In this document: positions 56,700 to 64,000 of the stretch, piece by piece
Position numbering within the stretch: position 1 is the stretch's first letter
How the letters are laid out: each line of letters begins with the position of its first letter
NCBI RefSeq assembly: GCF_002288925.2
Contig: NW_022098076.1
Location: 71,525,858-71,589,857, forward strand
Reading direction: 5' to 3'
Length of the DNA stretch: 64,000 bases
Source: Delphinapterus leucas
Lineage: Eukaryota > Chordata > Mammalia > Artiodactyla > Monodontidae
Notes under the pieces: generated by a model
What the model was told of the DNA's origin: nothing
The model's input: only the letters and a program-made list of their open reading frames with translations
The model's database searches: none
Made by a program: the position numbers and the translations under genes

Positions 56700-59600
56700 A
56701 ACAGAGTTGAGTTTATTTGGTTAGGTGTAAGTCCCTACTAGGAAGGTAGCAAAGTGGTTGTCACAAGGACCAAGTGTGACAGTATATGTAAATGTTTAGT
56801 ACAATAATATGGTACATTCTTCTGAAGTATTTTGACAAGTATAAACACATATGTTAAAATTAGATAATATTTTTTAAACTTTTTCATAAGAAAGGTACCA
56901 AAGTTCAACTAGAAAAGGGGAGGGCGATATGATGTTTTAAAAAATTGTAATTCCGTCTATTCAGCTCAAAACATATCATGTAATAAAATCATATAACTTT
57001 TTTAATGAAATCTGTGTTAGGGATAATTATCCCTATTTTACCAAAGGTAAAAAGACATTACATACATATTTCCAAATCATGGATAGAGTTTAAATTAGGA
57101 CTGAAAACCTTTGGCCCCTGTACAAAATCAATGCTCGATAAAATTTGTTGCCTGAGTTAATGTTTTTAGTTGAATTCTACTGCTCTCTAGAATATGTTAC
57201 ATTTCATGATTTTTAAGTCTCAGAAAATCTGTTCCGTGCGCATTGCAAGACAATAAAGAAAAATACTTCTGTAAATAGTGTTAAATGACTCCTGCCAGCT
57301 GGTAGAATCAGGGAAAAGGGAATCATAGCCACTAATTTATTTCCTGATTCAGAAAATGACTCACAGTATAACTTTGTGAACATTGTTTAACCTTTCAGCA
57401 TTCCAGTTTCTACAGCTGAAAAACAAGGGTAATATTTGTCCACCTTACAATGGTAAATGCTCTAGAAATACACACACAAAAAGTAATCTCATATTAAGGG
57501 ACAGTAAAGCTGGTTTTTCATGTACTTGAGATATCACTGACATATTCACAAAACAGTTTCTGCCACAGTTGTGTGGTTACTGCTTCCAGATCACCTCCCT
57601 AAACACCACATTGTGCACTGAACTCTCTTTATCCTGCCCTGAATCAGAATGGTAATCGCCGCGGGGTGTGTTCAACATGACTGACGAGGCAAGACGTGCA
57701 GCCTTATCACCCGCTTGTGCCAGAGTGCTTTCTGCGTGGTTGTCAAGGAAAACAACACTCAACAGAAGGAAGAAGATCCATACGATGGGAAGAAACTTTC
57801 TCCTTGAATTCTGATTCTGGGAAATATGACTAAAATTATGAATGAGCCAATTTCATTTGCAGTCTTCCTGCTACAATACACAACTGTTCAGTTTCCCTCA
57901 TATTCTGGATATCACAATTTAAGAAAGATATGTGTGTGTCCTCTCTGGTGCTTGGCTTATTATCTTCTTCCCCTCTTCGCATGCTTTGTTTACTTTTGTT
58001 TTTAAAGAAGAGTTAAATCAGAATCTCCAATATCTGTTGCTTGACGTATCTAAAGCTTGCCCCATTATTCCCACAGCTGGCAACAATTACAGTTCATTTA
58101 ACTAAAGTCACTTTAAATGGCTTTCTCCTCAATCATCTGTTGCTGACATGGAGCTTTATTTTTAAGTGGCAAATTCAAATATACCTTAACTAGATAGGGT
58201 CAAAATGTTATTACCACAAAGGGTTAATGAGCAGGCAGTATCAAAGTACATGGCTACCTTGACCAAAGTTCTTCTGTCACAGGATAGGTACGGGATTGAC
58301 ATCAAAAAAGCCCATGGGGTTGTCACATACAACTAGACAAAAGCAGGGCTCCAAACTGAGAAGGAGTGGAGAGAAACTGGGCTGTTTAGAAAATAATTAA
58401 GATTTTACATCACGAAAGAAGATTTGTTTTTCAACGTAAACGCTTTGGGAGGGAAAAAAAAAATAACATGACTCTTCTCAAACACCGTGTTCCCATTGTA
58501 AATACAAAAGAACATCTTCTAACTGTATTGAGCTGCAATTTAAAGCCATTGCTTTCAGTGCTCACTGACTGGCCTCCTCTCTAAAACTAAACTTGGATTG
58601 TTTTTTTTCCTTTGGCTTTAACTATCCACCACTGCACATCAGAGTAGGGTCATTAATGTTCACATTTACGTCAAGAAGTATGGATGTCTGAGCATAAATA
58701 CTAAATCCACACATAACCGGAAGTAAATAAAATGGACTGCCACTGTGTATTGGGCACGCTATCAAGATGTTTAGATTTGACAACATGATATAACCTAACC
58801 AGAAAACTTAGACCAATGTTCAAGTGCTATTTCGTTCTATGCCAGTATTTTCCAACCTGCTTTCCTTAAAATATGTGAGATATTTTATACTGCCAAAAAG
58901 CTTTATGGTTGAGAATTGTTGCTTATCACATACATCCCCCTCTTGAAAATTCATAATATGTGTCAGCCTACCAAATACTCCAAAGTTATGTAGAAGGCAA
59001 TAACTTTCTTTAACTCAGCCTTTCTGAAAATTCTTTAACCAAGGAACACCTTCTATATTTTAATTTTTGTGGGAGTTATAATAGAAGATCTCAGACCCTC
59101 TGCTGGAGTTTGGAAAATAATATTCTATACTTTCTATACTTTTCAATCCCTTTAATGTGGAATTGAACTTCTGGCTCTACTCTTTCATCCATGATTCCTT
59201 CAACATATTCTTAAATGTGTATTTATATTTAAAATACAAATAACTTCCCTATTAGCAGAGACCTATTTTAGGTGTGACCTGGGAAAGGATTAACTACAAT
59301 TCCTTTTTCTTCTGAATCTTCCTGTAGAGAATTTGTGGGCAAGCAGCTTCCTCATTTTGATGGTGAGCAGCAGAAAGTATTTGTTTAATTGAATCAGAGT
59401 ATACCAACATCAGAAAATTCTGTTTCCTACAATAAAAATTATTCCAAAGGGCAAAAAAAGAGAGATTATTTTTTCCTTCACTTTTGCATATTTAAAGAGC
59501 ATCTGCCAAGACAAAAAAGACAAAGACAGTGAGACATTTTATGTGTTAATCATTTTTATTTGCAAGTCCCTGTAATTTGAATGCTGAACTGTCCCGACCA

Positions 59601-60174
59601 CACAGGTGTCTCCAGAGACATGAATTAACAGTGAATTTAGGCAACAGACACTGGAATGGGATCTAGCCTTTCTCTTGGGAAAAAAAAGAGAAGTACAGGA
59701 AGTTCATACATACGTTCCTTGATAAATATTAGCGTTTTTTCTTTTCTTCTCCCCACCTCTTCCTCCATTCCACTGTCTTCCCTTTTCAATGTAACTTGAA
59801 TTTCTCTTTTACTTTTGCTGTTAAGTATGATTTTGCTTTCACTTTTTCAGATAGCATCATAGAATCACAGAGTCCCCGAAACGCAAATCTTTCCTTCTAA
59901 TGATGCATGCACTTTATTTCACGAGTCTCATGTATCTTGAAGATATTTTTTGTTAAGTAGTGACATTCTCAAGTATTCCAGTCCCCCTTTTAAAGGTAGT
60001 GGACAGAACATGGAGACTAGGTGACATGCATTGTCACCTAGTTGGTGACTCACCCACTTGCCTGGAAGAGGGAACCATTTTCTCTATCCATTCAGACAAA
60101 CTTTTTTTTCCTTCTGTTTTCGCCCTGAGCCTTGTTTCCACTGTCTAATACATTTAGATGCTTTAGGCATGCGT
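56700..60174. other. Longest repeat-poor block
   Basis: About 3.5 kb with no young repeat. A weak MIR-like trace occurs at about 57018-57105. 57650-57745 has unusually many CpGs for this window (about seven: for example 'aatcgccgcggggtg' and 'gacgaggcaagacgtgcag'). No ORF or splice-framed exon convinces me. It could hold conserved non-coding elements, but that is not visible from one sequence. Confidence 0.4.

Positions 60175-60209
<35 letters not shown>
60175..60209. repeat. (CA)n microsatellite
   Basis: About 17 CA units, almost pure; the cleanest microsatellite in the window. Confidence 0.97.
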
Positions 60210-60214
<5 letters not shown>

Positions 60215-61584
60215 ACATCATTGCAGCATTATCCTTGACTTTTTTTTTTTTAACATTTAATTAGCATTTGTACCAGGTCAATGCTAGTTTCCCTGTTATG
60301 CAAACCCACACCCATGCTAAGAGTCTCTAAGGTTAGGAACACAGTGATGATATGACTATTTGGTTTCGGTGTTTGTGTACAAGGAGCCCCAGGTCATTTC
60401 CAGAGAAAATGAAAGATTCTGAGGACAGCCTCACCATTGAAAATGACAGGTCTTTTTTTCTTTTTTCTTTTTTTTTTTTTTGGTGACGAAGAAAAAGAGC
60501 AACCATGATAAAGGGTCAAGGGAATATGGAATATCAAAAATAGACAATGAATCATCTCTCCGTTCAGTCAAGAGAGTTGTAAAGCTAAATCTGGAGTGCA
60601 CTGAAGAAGTGGCTTTATGAGAACTCTAGATGCTTAGGGAGAGGGAGTACACCCAGATGAGGAGACATATTATCTTGATGACAGCTCCTTGAAATTTAGA
60701 TATTTGTGTAAAACTCCCCCAATTCCAAGAGCTGCTTCTGTGACTTCTGCAAATTTCCTCAGGGCGAGAGCTCCCATGAGCTCCTCTGCTTCTGGGATCC
60801 TGTGTCCCTACTTCTGCTCCTGCTAAGCACAGAGATGATTTTCACCCCTTCCCAGATTCCCACCAAACATCTCCTCCCATCCTAAGAGATGCATGGATGG
60901 GACCCAGCGTATGGGTGGGGCTGGGGAATGGTTTAATAGGGTTTACATTGAAGCAGTACAAACACTTCCAAATAAAACTTTAAGAAGGCCCAACTTAAAT
61001 ACTTAAATATCCTTTATTGTACACAGACAACCTCCTCCCCTGAGCCCCACCCTGCCCCAGAAATCCCAGGGGCATTTTCATTTGCCCTTTCAGCCATGTA
61101 GTTCCTGAACACTTACATTGTCACTGTTTCCCTTTTGGGCACCAGTCTCATCCCACTACCTGCGCTCTCCTCACAAGCAAAAACAACTATTTTTTGCTTT
61201 CTCAAGCTGACAGAGAGAGCCCTTTCTTAGATGCCCATGCCCTCACTTTCTATCCCAAGGAGCTGACAGTGGGTTTTCCCTAAACAGTGGGATTCTGGGG
61301 CCATCTCATTACAGATAGACTCTCACCCATGTCACAGTTTTGCCCAGGACTACTCACGGCTTCTTCTCTCTCAGAGGCATTGCCACTTAGAGACCAACTT
61401 TGTGAAAAATTATTATCAAATTCAGGTGCTCAGTTAGAGTGAGTCTTTCTCTATTCTCCTAAAAATTTGAAACTTTATTGAATTAGATGAAAAAATTAGG
61501 ATATGAAAGCTTGCCCCCTCCTGCCCTCCCCACCCCCAGTGAATCTGTTATCTCCACTGAGACCACTCACTGCCTTGTAGCAGC
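60210..61584. other. Unassigned sequence
   Basis: T runs at 60239-60251 and 60448-60481; the rest is unassigned, with moderately higher GC at 60700-61560. Confidence 0.4.
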
Positions 61585-62060
61585 ATAACAAGGGGGTTAA
61601 GAGACCAATTGGCTCCACTCCTTTTTTAAAAAATAAATTGCTGCACACTGGCTTTCTCTAGTTTCAGCGAATGGGGGCCACTCTTTGTTGTGGTGCGTGG
61701 GCTTCTCATTGCAGTGGCTTCTCTTGTTGCAGAGCACAGGCTCTAGGCATGCGGGCTTCAGTAGTTGTGGCTTGCGGGCTCTAGAGCACAGGCTCAGCGG
61801 CCATGGCTCACGGGCTTAGTTGCTCCGCGGCATGTGGGATCTTCCTGGACCAGGGCTCAAACCCGTGTCCCCTGCACTGGCAGGCAGATTCTTAACCACT
61901 GTGCCACCAGGGAAGCCCCTGGTTCCACTCAATCTCTGAGTTCCTCAGTTTCCTCATCTGTGAAATAGTAGAACCACCTTGTTATACAGGCAAAATGAGT
62001 TAACATGTACGGAGCATTTTGAAAAATACTTGACACCTGTAAATGTGAGCTGGTTTTGTT
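61585..62060 (+). repeat. MIR SINE split by a CHR SINE
   Basis: The left piece ends at 61620. The right piece 'aatctctgagttcctcagtttcctcatctgtgaaatagtagaacc ... aaatgagttaacatgtacggagcattttg' is a good MIR right half. The 61621-61919 SINE sits between them. Confidence 0.7.
61621..61919 (-). mobile_element. CHR-2 SINE, intermediate structure
   Basis: Minus-strand read: 'ggcttccctggtggcacagtggtt', degenerate B box, then 'gtgagccatggccgctgagcc' as in the shortened CHR type, followed by the long-type middle 'gccacaactactgaagcccgcatgcctagagcc' and 'ctgaaactagagaaagcc'. Duplication tgg(c/t)tccactc at 61610-61620 and 61920-61930. It combines features of both length classes. Confidence 0.9.
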
Positions 62061-63179
62061 TGAACTTGGCCAGATGACAAAGGCTAGGGAAGGGCTCGGC
62101 AGAGCACAGACAGATGGTGGCAACAGAGCTCATTCTGCAGAAGTTTTCCCCATGGGAGGCAGAAGAGATTGTTGATGTTGCTATTGTAAGAGTTTGGAAA
62201 ACTCTACTCAGGAATTAGTCCTTTTGGCAGGCTTTTGGCTATAAACTTTTGTAGGTGGAAATCCTAAAGAAAAGCTAGGTGTCTCTCTGGCCCCAGTATT
62301 TCACAACCATCTGGGCTTTTTTTCTGGATAAGGCTTTATTTCATGAGCAAATCTGGGTATTTTCACAAGTAGACCCTAGTTTCCATTGAAATGGATTTCT
62401 GTTGCTCTCATGTAATATTCCTACATTTTCTGAACAAAGTGCACTTAAAAGTCTCTGAGGGAAAAAATAAAAAGAATGAATTGCATATGCTTAACATAGG
62501 GCTTGCTCACTGTCCTTCTGAAGAATCCCTATCTTATAATCTCATATCCATAAAGTGCCTTGTATATAGCACATGCTCAATAATTACCAGTTGGTTTGAT
62601 TTTAATCATTAAAGAAAAAAACAACACTGAAAGATCATTTTAAAAGACTGGCAATTTCCACACAGGTTTAGCAGCAGCAACAGCAATTTAGATAAGTTTT
62701 CCATCCAATTCTAAAGGGACTTAATCACTTGGGTTTGTATGTTAATTTGCTGCACTTTAACCACATAGGAGTCTTAGATCTGGGAGTAACCAAGGAGAAA
62801 AGAATATACTTGTTCTCATTTTCAAGTGTCCTAGGATAAATTGCATTCTACTCACTGGTGCCAGAAAAAATAAATACAGACCATAACAGTAAAAATATTC
62901 ATTATTTGTGAAGAAGAAAGAAGCAAAAAACAAAAGAAAAAACCCATGATGCCGGGAAACCGCAGAGAGAAATTTTCAAAGCATACCAGGATCATCAAGT
63001 TACACAATTCTAGGAGCTCTATTTGCAAAAACTATGTGAAATGTCACCTGGAATTGCTCAAAAGGTGGCCTTGAAGAACACCTTTGGTGTCTACAATTTT
63101 AAGTGACTTGCATTATGGTCACAAATGGGTCATTCATTTTCTGTTTACATGGGGTGATCACATTTGAAAGGATAAGAAC
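62061..63179. other. Mostly unassigned, one MIR/L2-like tail
   Basis: 62545-62600 ('aaagtgccttgtatatagcacatgctcaataattaccagttgg') resembles the 3' part of a MIR or L2. Nothing else recognised. Confidence 0.45.
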
Positions 63180-63410
63180 AACACTTTTTGAGTACTTACT
63201 ATGTGCACAGTATAGCCTAAGTTTACGCATATTAATTCATTTGATTTAAAGATAAAAAACATGAGATAGGTACTCTTATGTCCATTTTAAAGATGAGAAA
63301 CCTGAAGCCAGAAATGTAACTCACCCAAGGTTATACAGTTACTAAGTAGTGGAGAAAGGGTTCAAATGTATTTGGTCAGGTTGTTCTAGGGTCTGAGGTT
63401 CTACAATGCT
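63180..63410 (+). repeat. MIR SINE
   Basis: 'ttttgagtacttactatgtgcacagtatagcctaag', 'gagataggtactcttatgtccattttaaagatgagaaacctgaagccagaaa' and 'actcacccaaggttatacagttac' give a nearly complete MIR in order. Confidence 0.85.
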
Positions 63411-63515
63411 GCCTTATTTATCTGGCCTTAGTCCCTGCCAGGGCACCTTGGTATTCATGGCTATTATGGCTGATGCCAACATTTTCTGGCTGGGTACACT
63501 GAGCATGAGCTTTTT

Positions 63516-63722
63516 TTTTTCTTTTGGGGGGCGGGTACGCAGGCCTCTCACTGTTGTGGCCTCTCCCGTTGCAGAGCACAGGCTCCGGATGCGCAGGCTC
63601 AGCGGCCATGGCTCACGGGCCCAGCCGCTCCGCGGCATATGGGATCTTCCCAGACCGGGGCACGAACCCATGTCCCCTGCATCGGCAGGCGAACTCAACC
63701 ACTGCGCCACCAGGGAAGCCCC
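63516..63722 (-). mobile_element. Young shortened CHR SINE (cetacean deletion type)
   Basis: Minus-strand read: 'ggcttccctggtggcgcagtggtt', B box 'GGTTCGTGCCC', 'gccatggccgctgagcctgcgc', 'acaacagtgagaggcctgcgta'. A perfect 14-bp duplication 'agcatgagcttttt' lies at 63502-63515 and 63723-63736. Recent insertion. Confidence 0.95.
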
Positions 63723-63736
63723 AGCATGAGCTTTTT

Positions 63737-64000
63737 GATTAGAATTTTAGAGAGAATATGCAAGAGACTCATCTCTTCCCTAAGCCTATGGGGATGTCTG
63801 ACTGATTACAGAGACCTCCGAAAAGCCACTCACTGAACAAATTCAGAAAAATTGGATGTCAAACCTTCTGAACATCCCACTGGGAATTCATGGAAACCAG
63901 GGACAAAAAGTCTTCCTACTTAAGTGGTGAGAGTGGGGGACTCTCTTAAGGCCTGGAGTGCTTCTTGTCTCCAGCAGGAAGAAAGTGAGCCAATGTCTAC
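63737..64000. other. No recognised feature
   Basis: Unassigned sequence to the window edge. Confidence 0.45.

Noticed and set aside
1..64000. CRISPR arrays, operons, phage or bacterial defence systems
   Set aside because: The sequence is plainly mammalian; there are no regularly spaced short repeats, operon structure or prokaryotic coding density.

Overview
This window is mammalian nuclear DNA with no host protein-coding gene, exon or structural RNA gene that I can support from sequence. It is almost certainly cetacean, most likely a toothed whale. The main evidence is the set of young tRNA-derived SINEs of the CHR family (head 'cttccctggtggcgcagtgg', B box 'GGTTCGTGCCC/GGTTCGATCCC'). Several are about 200-bp shortened forms of the kind known as cetacean deletion subtypes, and some have perfect target-site duplications (TSDs). 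Base composition, microsatellites, and MIR, L2, MER5A, Tigger and ERVL fossils fit an intergenic or intronic eutherian region.

Layout. 0-15 kb: old repeats (L2, MIR, a MER5A with a perfect 8-bp TSD, an L1M 3' end inside an L2), one small CHR SINE, and an unexplained 94-bp inverted repeat. 15.05-23.01 kb: a three-level nest, in which a deleted Tigger1-type DNA transposon is split by a full-length minus-strand L1 (L1-A), itself split by a CHR-2 SINE. 23-29 kb: mostly unique sequence with a SINE and a diverged direct repeat. 29.2-37.05 kb: a second full-length minus-strand L1 (L1-B), inserted into an older L1MA and carrying about 0.7 kb of non-L1-B sequence at its 3' end, with its own AATAAA and second A tail (3' transduction). 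37-38 kb: the rest of the L1MA. 38.07-38.12 kb: a 53-bp L1 stub with a perfect 15-bp TSD. 38.5-41.7 kb: the 5' part of a third, older L1 (L1-C). 42.8-45.5 kb: an ERVL internal fragment and LTR-like remnant. 45.6-64 kb: L2, MIR, CHR SINEs, a Tigger-like remnant, and the longest repeat-poor stretches of the window (46.6-49.7, 50.9-54.8 and 56.7-61.6 kb).

Nothing here works as a gene set. The coding-like content is decayed L1 ORF1/ORF2. L1-A has lost an endonuclease catalytic residue and a C-terminal cysteine. L1-B keeps these residues but is frameshifted. The window's interest lies in its insertion history: dated nests, a 3' transduction that could lead to its source locus, an ultra-short L1 insertion, and an inverted duplication of unknown origin. 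Repeat family names come from my knowledge of consensus sequences, not from a search; edges of old repeats are approximate.
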